This document shows positions 1-12,799 of a stretch of DNA of 64,000 nucleotides, in pieces. Positions within the stretch are counted from its first letter, which is position 1. Every line of letters begins with the position of its first letter. The stretch is from Malus domestica. Taxonomy: Eukaryota > Streptophyta > Magnoliopsida > Rosales > Rosaceae. Where the stretch lies: assembly GCF_042453785.1 (NCBI RefSeq), contig NC_091673.1:7895001-7959000 (forward strand), in the 5' to 3' direction. Position numbers and translations under genes: made by a program. The notes beneath the pieces were generated by a model, which worked only from the letters and a program-made list of their open reading frames with translations, was not told the origin of the DNA and did not search any database.

Positions 1-151
1 TCTCTTGTAATAACTCTCTCAATTAACAAAAATACAATAGTCGTGAAGTACTTTTCCTCTCTGAGTTTTCTGAGATTTTCCTTGGCTCTTTAACATTCCT
101 TCATTCTCTAAGATTCTTCATCAATGTCAAACTCTGTATTTCTAGTTAATA
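1..151 (+). repeat. 5' LTR (partial) of the copia element
   Basis: Matches 5441-5591 with two substitutions and is followed directly by the primer binding site. Its left part lies outside the window. Confidence 0.92.
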
Positions 152-3100
152 TGGTATCCAGAGCTGGCGGTCCTCCTGTGGTTCATAGTTTCTTGGGGCG
201 GTTTTCTCTGAGAGTTTGATCGAGGTTCTTGATCGGGGGTTTCTTGGTGCTTCTTGGTTTCTTGCGCATCTGGGTTTTTTGGATTTCTAGAGTTCTTTTT
301 GTGAAGCTTTGATTCTTTGTTTTGTGGCTTATGATATCAGTTGGGGCACGAAGCCAATTCAAGATTATGTAGCAGGCACGAAGCCATCTGGGTAATTTTC
401 TTGCAAGGTTTGTTGTTTAGTAGGCAATTTAACTGATAATTGTTGAATTGGCATTTTGTTTCTTTCAAGAAGTAGTTGTTTGTTTTCCTGATTTGTGATA
501 ATCATGGCATCTTCTGGAGTTAAAATTGAGGGTTTGCTTGGAATGTTGACAATCAAGTTAACTGATAAGAATTTCTCAAAATGGGTTTTTCAGTTTAAGT
601 CGGTGTTGAAAGGATATAAGTTGTTTGATCATTTTGATGGAACTGCAGTGTGTCCTCCTAAATTTGTGATTGATACGACTTCTGGGGTTACTAGTGTTCT
701 CACAGAAGCTTTTCTTGAATGGGAATCCATTGATTTAGCACTTTTGAGTTTACTGATTGCTACTTTATCTGATGAGTCTATTGAACATGTTTTGGGATGC
801 AAGACTGCACATGAGGCATGGTCTAATCTTCAGGATAGATATGCTTCAATCTCAAAGGCTAGGGTGAATACCTTAAAGACAGAATTTCAAACAATTCAAA
901 AGGGCGGTGATTCAATTGATCAGTATTTGTCTAAATGAGACACATTAAAGAACAATTGGTTGCAGCTGGTGAATTTGTTTCAGACAATGATTTTGTGGTG
1001 CCTGCTTTGTCTGGTTTACCGAGGGAGTATTCTACTATACGAACTGTAATTCTTACTCGAGATACTTCTATTTCTCTATGAGAATTCAAAGAGCAATTAA
1101 TGTGTGCAGAGAGAGAGGCTGATTCTATGGTTAACATTTTGACTCATAATTTTTCTGGGTTGTATATGCAAGGATCTTCTTCTCAGTCAAGTGATTCTCA
1201 GGGTTCTTCTAGTAACTCTAATAATGTTCCTTTCACCACTGGTGGTACTATTACTCGAGTACCAAATAATGCTCCACCTGTGAGTATGCCATTTATATCT
1301 CAGGGTTCTACTGCCATGCATACTCAGCCACCAGGTCATATTTTTCCACATGCTCCTTATTCTATTGATGGTTCTCTGTTTCCTCAAGTTCCATATTCTC
1401 CTACTTCATACATGATGCCTCCATCTTTGCCTCCTATATATCCTGATTTTCCCAATGTCTATGGTTTTATTGGCACTGGTAATCTTCCTAGGCCATTTCC
1501 TAATTCCAATAATGGTTCAAGATCTTTCTCTGGTTCCAAGCCTAATGAGGGTTATAGAGGTTCAAATTTTGGAAATGGAAGAGGACAATTTTCTGGTCCT
1601 AAACAAAGTGGAGGTACTTGGCAGTTTTGGTCAGGGAATACTGACACCAAACTTCATATTGTCCCAGAGTGTCAAATTTGTTCTAAACATGGTCACACAG
1701 CTCCTAATTGTTGGAAACGATCTACTAGTCCTAGTTCTATGGGACAGGTTGTGGCATGTCAAATATGTGGCAAGCGTGGTCATAGTGCTTTGGATTGTCA
1801 TCGTCGCAATAACTTTGCCTATCAAGGCACAGCTCCTGCTCCTTCCTTGACAGCTATTCAAGCTCAAGCTCCTTCTAATCTTCTACCTCAAGATTCCTGG
1901 ATAAAGGACACTGGTGCTTCGCACCATATAACTGCTGATTTGAACTCCCTGCAACAAGTCACATCTTATGCAAGCACTGATAAGATTACCATTGGAAATG
2001 GTGAAGGTTTGCAAATCAAAAATATTGGTTCTGCACGTTTACATACTTTACCTCAGTCTTTAATTCTCAGAACAGTTTTACATGTTCCCACTATTGCAGT
2101 TAGTCTACTGTCAGTTAAACAATTATGTAAGGATAATTTTTGTTGGTTTATATGTGATGATAATGATTTCTTTGTGCAGGACAAGGTAACCAAGGTTGTT
2201 CTATATCATGGAAGGACCAATGAGGGTGAGTTGTTTCGGATTCCAGTGAAGTTGTTATCAAAGTCTCCATCTCAAAAGTCAGTGGCTCTTCTTGGACAGA
2301 AAATAAAGTCTGAAGTATGGCATCAACGATGTGGTCATCCTAGCAATGAAGTGTTGTCTGTAATGTTGAAACAATCCAATATAGTTAGTTCTCCTGATAC
2401 TCATCAACATTTATGTTCTTGTTGTATTTCTGGCAAGATGTCTAGGTTGCCATTTCATGATAGAACAGAGTCTTGTAACTTTTCATTTCAAAAGGTGCAT
2501 ACTGATCTTTGGGGTCCTTCACCTACTACGTCTATAGAAGGTTACAAATACTATGTTAGTTTTGTTGATGAGTATACCAGATTTGTATGGATATTTCCGT
2601 TAATCAATAAATCTAAAGTGTTTGATGTCTTTCAGAAATTCTACAGTTTTGTTTTCACTCAGTTTAATATTGGAATTAAGTGTTTGCAAACTGATGGTAG
2701 TGGTGAGTATATAAGTAGAAGATTTGATGATTTTCTAAAACACAAGGGCATTGTACATATGATTTCGTGTCCATACACTCCTTAACAAAATGGTCTTGCT
2801 GAGAGAAAGCATCGACATATTGTGGAAACTGCTATTACCTTGATGACTACTGCTTAATTACCTCAGGATCTTTGGTATCATGCCTGTGCACATTCTGTTT
2901 TTTTTTATTAATAGAATGCCTTGCAAGGTTTTAGGCATGCAATCCCCATATCAAAGACTATATGGTGTTTCTCCTTAATTGCAAGGTCTTAAAGTCTTTG
3001 GTACTGCTGTCTATCCATATATTAGACCTTACACTGTAAATAAATTGCAACCAAGGGCTTCTTTATGTGTCTTTATGGGATATGCATTAGGCTATAAAGG

Positions 3101-5250
3101 AGTAATTTGTTTCCATCCAAAGTCTCGGAAATTTATCATTTCTCAGCATGTGATTCATGATGAAGATTTGTTTCCATATAAGTCTCAACATACATTACAG
3201 AATACATCTCAGGGGATTAGTTCTCAAGATTCCACATATGTATCTTCTCCAATACATTCTGCTATATTTTTGCCACAATCAGTTTCAATGCCCAATGATG
3301 TTTCATCTCTGGAATTTGTTGAGGGTCAAGGTAGTATCGATTTGTCTGGTTCTACTACGATGAATACTTCTCTGCAATCTTCTGGCACACTTAGTCATTC
3401 TTCTATTGTACCTGAATCTGAAACAACTCCCTCATCTTCCTCAACAACTTTGATGTTACATGTCCTTGATCCTGCACAACTGGAGGTAATTCTTCCATTT
3501 CCTTCATCTTCTAATTCTGGTACTACACATCACATTGTTTCCTCTCCTCCAAGAATGCAAACAAGGTTACAAACTGGTGCAATTTCAAGGAAGACATATG
3601 CTAATTACATAGCATCATTACCAGAATTGCAATCATTGCAGCTTGATTTCCAGGATTCTTGTTCTAGTGGTTTTTCATTTGTGGCTAGTGTTCGTGATAT
3701 CTCTGAGCCTAAATCTTTTAGGAGTGCTGCAACTAATGTTAATTGGCAAATTGCCATGCAAGAAGAATTTGATGCATTAAAGAGTCAAGGGACTTGGGTT
3801 TTGGTTCCTCCACCAACACATAGATCAATCATTGGTAGTAAGTGGGTCTATAAACTTAAAAAGAATCATGATGGTTCAATATCCAGATATAAGGCAAGGT
3901 TAGTGGCTTAAGGTTATACTCAAGAGTTGGGTTTGGATTATTTTGAAACCTTTAGTCCTGTTGTTAGGCACACTACAGTTCGATTGATAATTTCCATTGC
4001 TGCTCAAAACAAATGGGAATTAAGGCAACTTGACATTAAAAATGCATTCTTACATGGCGATTTAGAAGAAGAGGTTTACATGAAGCAACCTCAAGGTTTT
4101 GTGGATTCTACACATCCTGATTTTGTGTGCAAACTGGTTAAGTCTCTGTATGGTTTGAAACAGGCACCTAGGGCCTGGAATGCTAAGTTTATAGGATATC
4201 TTCCAGCTATAGGATTTACAGTGTCTCAATCTGATAACAGTCTGTTTTTCAAACATGATGGCACTGATGTTGTCGCCTTATTATTATATGTTGATGACAT
4301 TATCTTGACAGGATCTAATGCCACCAAAATTCAGGCTGTTATTCAAGAATTGGGAGATGTCTTTGATCTCAAAGACATGGGCAAATTGTCTTATTTTCTC
4401 GGGTTGCAGATTCAGTATAGCGATAATGGTGATATTTTCTTGAATCAATCTAAGTATGCCAAAGATTTGATTCATAAAGCTGGTATGGACAATTGCAAGC
4501 CTGCATCTACACCATGTAAGCCACACACTCAGCTCTTAGCATCTGAAGGTAATCTTTTAAGTGATCTCACTATGTATCGAAGTCTTATTGGTGCTTTACA
4601 GTATCTTACCTTTACTCGACCAGATATGTCTTATGCTGTAAACATGGCTTGCCAGTATATGAATCAACCTACTGATGTCCATTATGGTCTTGTGAAAAGA
4701 ATTATTTGCTATGTTCAAGGTACTGTAACTTGTGGTATTACTTATTCTGCATCTCTGGACAACTCTATTACGGCATTTTCTGATTTGGATTGGGCAGTTG
4801 ATCCTAATACTATAAGGTCTATTACTGGTTTTGTGGAGTATATGGGACACAATCCAATCTCGTGGCAATTAAAGAAACAGTCCTCAATTTCTAGGAGCTC
4901 CACAGAGGCAGAATATAAGGCATTGGCCCATTGTGCAGCTGATGTAGTATGGATTAGGTTGCTGCTCAAAGATCTTCATCAGTTTCTATCAATGCCACCA
5001 TTGTTACATTGTGATAATCTCTCTATGTTAGCCTTATGTTCTAATCCTGTGTTCCATACACGGATTAAACATTTGGATACCGATTTTCACTTTGTAAGAG
5101 AGAAAGTTCAGAAGAAAGACTTGCAAGTTCAATATGTTCCCACTAAAGAACAAACGGCTGATGTTCTTACCAAAGGTCTCCATGGGCCTACATTCTTCAA
5201 ACATTGCTGCAATCTCAGGATTGGTAACCCTACCTGAGATTGAGGGGGGA

Positions 5251-5591
5251 TGATGAGTATGGTTACATGGCAATATTACATATATTTGCCATGTCAGCAA
5301 ATCAGTTGGATTTGGTTGTAAGGTCAGTTGGATATAGTTGTAAGATTTAGTTAATTGGATAAGATTTGATAAGATTTAGTGAGATATGTTGAGGGGTAGC
5401 TTAGTCATTAAGAAAGTAGTGGTAGTCCTTTATATTGGATTCTCTTGTAATAACTCTCTCAATTAACAAAAATACAATAGTCGTGAAGTACTTTTCCTCT
5501 CTAAGTTTTCTGAGATTTTCCTTGGCTCTTTAACCTTCCTTCATTCTCTAAGATTCTTCATCAATGTCAAACTCTGTATTTCTAGTTAATA
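5251..5591 (+). repeat. 3' LTR of the copia element
   Basis: Starts with TGATGAG straight after the purine tract TGAGGGGGGA. Its last 150 bp repeat the first bases of the window. About 340 bp long. Confidence 0.9.
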
Positions 5592-6050
5592 GTTAGTCAG
5601 CCGGCTAGGCGGATTTAGGTAAATTTATTGTATATCTTGTAACTAAGTGCGTATTGACACTTACAAAAAATTATACTTGTATAAAATCCACGGATAAGAT
5701 AATAAAAAAATGATAAAATGCAAAAAGAGTATACAACAAGTCCAAAATTTAAAAACACATTAAGCATATATGTCATATAACCATAGTGAGGAGTATTGTA
5801 GGATGACACATGTACAACAAGTTCACAATTTTAAACCACTTAGACTCATATAGGATTTTTTATTTTATTTTTTAATTTCATTAAAATAAAATAAAAACCG
5901 CCTAGCCTGCCTAGGCGGCCGCCTATAGCCCATCCGATTTGCAAGAAAATGCCTCGGCTCACCACCGCCTAGGCCCTTTTTTAGAACATTGTATATAAGT
6001 AAACTTAACGGTTATTTAACGAAATATATCGAAACAAACCCAAGTGGAGT

Positions 6051-6262
6051 GAATATTGAGTTTCAGGAAATAAAGTGGTGATTTTGGAGTTTCAAGAGGC
6101 AAAATGGAATCGAAATCGAGTTCCAAAAAACAAAGTGACGACTTTTGAGTTTCAAGAGGGGCAAAGTGAGATCGAAATCGAGTTCCAGGGAGCAAAGTGA
6201 TGACTTTTGAGTTTCAGTTAGTAAAGTGAGATTAAATCGAATTCCAGAAAGCAAAACATAAG
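6051..6262. repeat. Minisatellite, about 3.3 copies of a ~62-bp unit
   Basis: The phrases 'gacttttgagtttcaagag', 'gcaaagtgagatcgaaatcg' and 'agttccagg.agcaaagtga' recur at about 62-bp spacing with small changes. An apparent minus-strand reading frame here is only the periodic unit. Confidence 0.8.
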
Positions 6263-6559
6263 TAAAACTAAAGCTTTTTGAAAGGTATCCTATTTTTCTT
6301 TGGTCAACTTTTCGGGTAATAATGTTAGGGAGATTAAATTTTGTAATCTAAATGACAAGAGAGTTAATGATTGTATTATTACTCAAGTGTTAATTAACGT
6401 ACTTATTTCTTATTGGTGACACATAATTTAGTTTCTAAATTTAGTCTACCTAACATTACTCTTATAAGATTTAAAATCTTATCCACCGAAATGGAGCTGT
6501 GGCTCTCTGTAGCTTCTCTAGAAATGCGACATTTGCCCACTTATTTATGCACGTTAACT

Positions 6560-6736
6560 ATGTTAACTTAGAGAAATGTTTTATTGTGACGAGAATACAA
6601 GTGCTACACCACTTGTTTTAATAAAAGTGGTGAGAATATTTTTTTTTTAAGTTATTAACTTTTTAGCACACATATCCCACAATTTGTTTAATGACACGGG
6701 ATGGTACACCGGTCATATTGAAAAATCTCTCATTTA
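6560..6736. mobile_element. MITE, family 1, copy 1
   Basis: About 175 bp with inverted ends (GAGAAATGTTTTATTGTGACG on the left; complement of GAGATTTTTCAATATGACC on the right). A second copy lies inverted at 47,785-47,945, sharing internal text such as 'aagttattaactttttag' and 'ggatatgt'. The class is not certain. Confidence 0.65.
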
Positions 6737-7519
6737 ACTACTTTGTTATCTCCCAAATTCGAAAAAAAAAATCAATAAATCAATCATCTCTAGCATTTGT
6801 CTAGCCAACTCCCCTTCTCGCTGACGCCGACGAAGCCGCAGAATTAGTATATGTCTTATGATTTCTTCTGGGATTTACAAGAGAAGACCTTATTGGCTGT
6901 TGATGTAAGTCAACCCGACGACATCTGAGATTTATCTCTGACCAATGTGACCATCGACGACCGGAGTCTTGAAGTATTCAGATCGGACGTTGGAGTTTAC
7001 TCCGGTTTGGGTTGGGTAGACCTATTTTTTTCAACTCAAACGCAATGCACAAAATTAAAAATTAAAATAAACTAGAAAACTATTATTTGCGCAGTACTCA
7101 AGCTTTGTGTGAAACTTGCATACATGACTAGAAATGATTTATTCTTTTGAATCAAGGTTCATGCTTTTTGCATTTTTTTTGTTTATTTTGTTTTTGAGTT
7201 TGATTGATTTGTTGTAAACCAGTAAATAATTGATTTTGTCCAATTTTTCTACTTACGTAGATTTTTTGTGTCCTTTGGTTTGTCTTGAATCTGGGATGGA
7301 ATACGCCGGCAGCCAAGTTGCTGCTCCAATTTACTTTCACCAGACGCTTTCGGGCCGTGGGGACGAAGCGCGATTTCCCTTACAAGGGCCCAATTATCTA
7401 CACCCCAACTCGCAGCAGTCGCATGGCTTTTTCCTTGGTTCTTTTTTCAAACTTAAGAGACAACAGAGGAGTTAATACGGTTAAGGTGTGCAGGTTGATG
7501 GCCAAGAGTCTCGTTGTTA

Positions 7520-7836
7520 AGGCTGGTTTGGTATTGCTGTGCTTTGAAAAAAAAGTTGTTGTAAGAATAAGCGGCTGTGCTGTGAGAAGGCTGTGAAAAA
7601 AATCAGCAAAGTGTTTAGTAAACTTTTTTGTAAAAGTGCTTTTGGAAAAAAAAAAAAAAAGCAGTCTGATAGTGAGTCTTTTCATTAAAAGAGCACTCTA
7701 GCTCCGTGTGCTTTGAAAAAAAGTCAGTTTTCCAAAGCTGCAAATAGCAGCTTCAACTTTTTCCTTTGATTTCAGCTTATTCTCACAGCAGCTTCCAAAA
7801 TAAGCCTTTTTTTTTTCATTTTACCAAACACCTAAA
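7520..7836. mobile_element. hAT-like MITE, foldback type
   Basis: About 315 bp. Left end GGCTGGTTTGGTATTGCTGT, right end TTTTACCAAACACC. The two halves pair through the text 'gctgtgctttgaaaaaaa' and 'cagcttattctcacagcagc'. Such GTTTGGTA-ended foldbacks are common in woody dicots. I see no convincing target duplication. Confidence 0.55.
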
Positions 7837-8158
7837 ACCCTCACAGCTTTTTTCATGGATATTTTTTTTTTAAGCATCTCACTTCCAAACCACACTTAGA
7901 GTGATCGCAGAAGCCAGAGTCTTTTTCCGTACAGAAGATTTGACAACCCCCAACCCTACCCCAATTAACGCACTGCACGTACATAAACAAAGCAGAAGGG
8001 ACCACGTGCCAAGATAAAAAATAAGCACAAGGGCTGCTGACATTTGATATGAGCATTGATTACAGCAACACGTTTCTCTCTACTAGCTGGCTCCCTCTCA
8101 AAATTTCAACTACAAAGAGAGAAGGTTGTAGATTCAAGTTGTGTGTGTCAACTCACAG

Positions 8159-9813
8159 ATGGATTTCTTGAGTTATTGCTTGATAATCCCATGTCTTCTC
8201 TCTCTCTTGTATTTCTCAGTTCAAGCTTTCAGATCCGATCCCAAAAGGCTTCTGCTTCCACCTGGACCAAAGCCATTTCCCATCATTGGCAATCTCTTGG
8301 AGCTCGGCAACAAACCCCATCTCTCTCTCACTAACCTTTCACAACGATACGGCCCCATTATTTCATTGCAACTTGGACAAGTAACCACGGTCGTAGTTTC
8401 TTCATCAACCGTGGCAAAGGAGGTCCTCCGAACCCACGACCAGTTCTTGTGCAACCGAACCGTCCCAGACGCAATCCAAGCTTGCGATCTCCGCCAGGAC
8501 AGCTTGCCCTGGATACCGGTGTCAGAGAAATGGAGAAACCTCCGTAAAATATGCAACAACCAATTGTTTGCAACAAAAGTCCTAGACGCCAACCAAGCCA
8601 ACCGTCACCTGAAAGTGCAGGAGCTCATCGCCGATGTCAATGAAAGCGTTGTGAAAGGTAAGGCGGTAGAAATTGGGAGGGCTGCTTTTAAGACAACGCT
8701 CAATCTGCTGTCGCGTACTGTTTTCTCGGTCGATTTAGCTGACCCGAGCAGTGAGATGGGCAGAGAGTTCAAGGAGATTGTGTGGGGTTTGATGGAAGAG
8801 GCAGGGAAGCCAAACTTGGGGGACTATTTTCCTCTGCTTAGGAAACTTGACCCCCAAGGCATTCGACGGCGCATGATCAAACATTTCGTTAAGATTGATT
8901 CGCTTTTTGATCGAATGATTACGCAAAGGTTAGAATTGAGAAAATCGAACTATTATGTCACAAGTAATGATATGTTGGATTCTCTCTTGGACATCAGTGA
9001 AGTGAGCAATGAGGATGTGGACAAGCTCTTGATTGAACATCTGCTTTTGGTCAGTTTTCTAATTTCTAACAACTCATATTCAATATTTTAGGGTGCCTTT
9101 GATAATCATTTCGGTTTTTCAATTATCATTTTGTTCATTGAAATATGCGATTGCATTACTTAATTATTGTATTGCTGCAATATGTGTGTATATAGGCTCT
9201 ATTTGTTGCGGGCACGGATACAACTTCAGCCACATTGGAATGGGCAATGGCTGAACTACTACGCAACCCGGAAAAACTGTTCAAAGCGCAAGAGGAACTA
9301 GAGCAAGTCATTGGCAAAGGAAAACCAGTTGAGGAATCGGACATTGCTCGACTCCCTTACTTACAAGCAATAATCAAAGAGACCTTCCGGTTGCACCCGG
9401 CTGTTCCATTACTACTCCCTCGAAAAGCCAAACAAGATGTGGAAATTTGCGGGTACATTGTCCCAAAGGGTGCACAAGTGCTGGTCAATGCATGGGCTAT
9501 AGGCAGAGACCCCTGCATTTGGGACAACCCAACCTCATTTGTACCGGAGAGGTTTTTCGGATTAGATGATCAAATCGATGTTTTAGGCAAGAATTTTGAG
9601 CTTATTCCGTTTGGTGGAGGGAGGAGAATATGTCCAGGCCTGCCATTGGCGATGCGGATGCTACACTTGATGTTGGGTTCACTTATTAACTCATTTGATT
9701 GGAAGCTTGAAGATGGAGTTATACCAGAGAACATGAACATGGAGGAGAAGTTTGGCCTCACCTTACAGATGGCTCATCCTCTAAGAGCTGTGCCGAAAAA
9801 AGTCCTAATTTGA
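8159..9813 (+). CDS. Cytochrome P450, CYP76 family (geraniol 8-hydroxylase-like)
   Basis: Two exons, 8159-9049 and 9196-9813, phase 0 intron of 146 bp, giving 502 residues, the usual length. The ATG at 8159 is chosen because MDFLSYC starts a typical P450 membrane anchor (residues 1-24); an ATG 18 bp upstream would only add MCVNSQ. Motifs in order: proline hinge PPGP (34-37), oxygen-binding helix AGTDTT (302-307), ExxR (E359-R362), PERF (414-417), and heme loop [10 protein letters not shown] with Cys443. The protein should sit on the ER membrane and oxidise small molecules with electrons from P450 reductase. CYP76 members often act on monoterpenols or diterpenes, but the substrate cannot be read from sequence. 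The exon/intron layout is that of the CYP71 clan. A broken paralogue lies 0.8 kb downstream. Confidence 0.95.
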
Positions 9814-10574
9814 TATGGTTAATAGTATGAACTTTTAATTTGTAATTTTATATTTATGTGGGTGTTTTTGTTGTTTGGATTAAAAGATACAGCAAGGCTT
9901 ATGTAAATTAACCCAAATATACCAAATATTGTAGCAAAGGGAGAACAAGGCCTCATTTTGCCAATGGAAGCTTTCTTTTCTTCTTCTTTTAGGTACGCTT
10001 TACTATTATAAATAGAAGGAGAAATTTGAACTTGAAATATCTTTAAATATCGAACAAAGTAATACCAATGATAGTATTTTGTTGTCGCGCACAATCTACT
10101 ATTTCATGATCTTACCAAACATGTAGAGGTTGATGTCTATTTAGTACGGGAGCGTGTTCAGAGGAAGGATTTGGTCCTCCACCATGTCTCTAGCACTGAC
10201 CAACTGGCTGACATGTCAACGAAGGGTTTGCTGGAGGGTAATGGATAACACTTGTGATGACACATCTACAACAAATAGGAAAGTAGTGGCAAACCTTAGA
10301 CGATTAGGAAAGCAATCTAATCATATTAGGAAAGGAACCTAATCCTTATCTCACCACTAAGTAATTTTTCCAACAATTGGTATACTGTCACTTTAACGTT
10401 CCGTACTAATGAAACAGCAGAGACAATGGGAGTGCATGTATATCATACCTGAATATAAGGAATACTAAACTTTTGTAGCCTCTCTCAAAGTTTCAAGTTT
10501 CAACTACAAAGGAAAAAGGTGTAAATTCAAGTTTTGTGTCAATTGGTGAGTCTGCACTTAGACACAGATCAGAG
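9814..10574. other. CYP76 3' UTR, copia scrap and pseudogene leader
   Basis: Probably CYP76 3' UTR to about 10,060. Then the copia scrap (10,085-10,345). From about 10,470 the text resembles the leader of the intact gene ('cctctctcaaagtttcaa', 'caactacaaagg'). Confidence 0.6.
10085..10345 (+). mobile_element. Ty1/copia scrap (RNase H end and start of 3' LTR)
   Basis: Reads like the last part of copia RNase H (KHVEVDVY, VRERVQRKDLVL, STDQLADMSTKGL), followed by a purine-rich tract and about 100 bp of LTR-like sequence. An old fragment, broken, lying between the P450 gene and its pseudogene. It is not part of the 0-5.6 kb element, whose RNase H differs in sequence. Confidence 0.8.
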
Positions 10575-11628
10575 ATGGATTTGTTGAGTTCTTGTATCTT
10601 AATCCCATGTCTTTACTTTCTCTTGTATTTATCGATTCAAGCTTTCATATCCAGTCCCAAAAGGCTTCTTCTTCCACCTCGGCCAAAGCCATTTCCCGTC
10701 ATTGGCAACCTCTTACAGCATGGCAATAAACCCCATCTCTCTCTCTCTCTAACCTTGCACAATGCTATGGCCCCGTCATTGACCTGCAACTCGGACAAAA
10801 AACCACGGCTGTAGTATCTTCATCAACTCAGAACCCAAGACAAATTCTTGCGCAACCAAACCATCCATGACGCAATCCAAGCATGCGACCTTCACCAGGA
10901 CAGCTTGCCCTGGACACTGTTCTCCGCGAAATGGAGAAACCTCCGCAAAATATGCAACAACCAATTGTTCGCCATGAAAATCCTTGATGCCGACCAAGCC
11001 ATTGGTCACCTAAAAGTGCAGGAGCTCATAGCCGACATCAATGAAAGCGTTGTGAAAGGTAAGGTGGTAGAAATTGAAAGGCCTGGTTTCAAAACCACGC
11101 TCAATTTGTTTTCGCATACTATTGTCTCGATCGATGTAGCTGAACCGAGGAGTGAGGTGGCTAGAGAGTTCAAGGACATGGTGTGGAGTATAATGGAAGA
11201 GACAGAGAAGCCAAACTTTGGGGACTATTTTCCTCTGCTTAGGATACTTAACCCCCAATCGTTTCCGCAAGATGGATCGGCTCTTTGATCAAATTATTAC
11301 ACAAAGGTGGGAATCGAGAAAATCGAATGATTATGTCACAAGTAATGATATGTTGGATTCTCTCTTGAACATCAGCGAAGTGAGCAATGAGGATATGGAC
11401 AGGCTACAAATTAAACATAAGCTTCTGGTTTGTTTGTTACCTTCTAACCATTCACTACTATACAGCATGTCTAATAACCATTTTAGTTTTGAATTTTGAC
11501 TGGTTCAGTACAATTTACGATCCCATTCATACATTTTTCACTTGTCAACTCATTTGATTGGAAGCTGGAAGATGGGGTTGTACCAGAGAGCATGAACATG
11601 GAGAAGTTTAGCCTCACCTTGCAGATAA
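10575..11628 (+). pseudogene. CYP76 P450 pseudogene (tandem copy of the 8.2-kb gene)
   Basis: Begins MDLLSSCILIPC like its neighbour and follows exon 1 to about 11,428. Several defects are visible: an expanded CT run near 10,740 shifts the frame; near 10,828 about 20 bases (the [10 protein letters not shown] part) are replaced by three; near 11,262 some 24 bases are lost; and the proline hinge reads PPRP instead of PPGP. After exon 1 almost all of exon 2 is missing, including the oxygen-binding helix, ExxR and the heme cysteine. Only about 85 bp matching the last coding part ([19 protein letters not shown]) remains at 11,545-11,628. It cannot make a P450. The similarity extends into the leader ('caactacaaag'), so the copy arose by DNA duplication, not retroposition. 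Confidence 0.93.
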
Positions 11629-12381
11629 TAAGTAGGAGTGATAAGTAGGAGTGATAAAAATCTATCAACATTATCGTAAAATGCTAACCAGAGTCACCTC
11701 AGCGGTATCATCATTTTCAGGTGATTCATTACACCTTGCCAGAAAGCTTGGAGGAGTATGTGCAGGTGGAAGATTCTTCAAAACCACTGTATTTTTTCAA
11801 AAGCTTCTTCCTATTAGATTTGTTAACAAAATGAATGGTAAAATTATGTAGGAGATTGGACGAGCTGAACGGGATGGGAGGTTGTCCAATTGCCATCTTT
11901 GTTATGATGAGACCACATATTTCAAACTGCGCAGTCTTGTGTTTAGGTAGTTAAATATGTAACATCTTCTGTTAATTCAATTTCTCTAAGGCTTGCATAG
12001 GTTTAGATATGGTTCACAGTTTCATGTATTGTGTTCTCACTCAACGGTGATGAGAAATCGCGTGGGAAAATTTGTTCATTGGTCAAAGAAACTGCACCTC
12101 GCAAGTTTGATATGAAAGAAGAGTTCATGCACTAAAATGATTTATTGATTGTATTTATTTTGGCAGGTGATGCTCACAGTTCTAACACGGTTGGAGTTGG
12201 GTGAAGTATATTTGCATTTACTTCCAGCGTTGAATGTAACGTGCACCTTGAATTTTCATAATGTAGGTAGCAAAAATGTTTTGAGGTTTCTAATTCCCCA
12301 AGATTTAACTTCGAATTAATGTCACAAAACTGACCTCTTGATGGTTGAATATGGCGGTACTTGCACGAATGCAGACATCCC
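11629..12381. other. Spacer, possible decayed exons, nothing recognised
   Basis: Short open stretches exist (for example 11,651-11,851) but match no family I know. The last bases are the left target site ATCCC (12,377-12,381) of the LTR element that follows. Confidence 0.4.
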
Positions 12382-12614
12382 TGTTAACTACATTGTAGTG
12401 TTTGGGAATTGAAAGGAAAATCAAGAACAACGGATGAAGAGAAGGATGAACACAGAGATATTAGAGAGAGAGAGTTTAGAGAGAGAAATAGGATTTGTAT
12501 TAACTAACACATATGAAGATTACACATACTGTTTATATAGAAATCCTAACTACTTTAACCAAATACTAACTACCTAACTATATTACTAACTGTATTACAT
12601 TTTTACCCTTAATA
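12382..12614 (-). repeat. LTR (3' LTR in element orientation)
   Basis: About 98% identical to 14933-15167. Bounded on the left by the target duplication ATCCC. Confidence 0.9.
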
Positions 12615-12799
12615 CTCCCCTTCAATCTCAACTGGGGAAACTCAGTTTGAGATTGGAAGCATTGAGACATGGTAGCACTGAAACTGTAGATTTAGGAAAA
12701 CCGCCATTGGATTGATACCCAAACATCTGTCCACATGTAGCACTTTGACTAGAGTCAACACTTTGGATTAGCCTGCTTGAATCAGAGCTCTCCTCCACA

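Larger units (their letters stand above)
1..5591 (+). mobile_element. Ty1/copia LTR retrotransposon, 5' LTR cut by window edge
   Basis: Order of parts is that of Ty1/copia: gag region (about 0.5-1.9 kb) with two CCHC zinc knuckles (CQICSKHGHTAPNC, CQICGKRGHSALDC), protease (DTGASHH, near 1.91 kb), integrase (about 2.3-2.9 kb), reverse transcriptase (about 3.7-4.5 kb, YVDD) and RNase H (about 4.8-5.2 kb, ending VLTKGL). A tRNA-Met-type primer site starts near 152 and a purine tract lies at 5241-5250. The coding part is broken, with a handful of interruptions. The visible 150 bp of 5' LTR differs from the 3' LTR at 2 sites, which at a rice-like rate (1.3e-8 per site per year) suggests roughly half a million years. 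Confidence 0.95.
5592..8158. other. Spacer: older repeat, minisatellite, two MITEs, no gene
   Basis: No coding gene is supported. The first 370 bp (to about 5,975) hold GC-rich palindromic motifs (GCCGGCTAGGCGG on the left; CCTAGGCGGCCGCCTA on the right) typical of an unclassified dispersed repeat, into which the copia element may have jumped. A minisatellite and two MITEs are listed separately. A short open stretch at 7,285-7,475 is not recognisable as a protein. The last 250 bp should contain the CYP76 promoter and leader. Confidence 0.6.

Noticed and set aside
7285-7596. Open frame of about 100 codons before the MITE
   Set aside because: No recognisable motif, runs into the MITE, no flanking exon structure.
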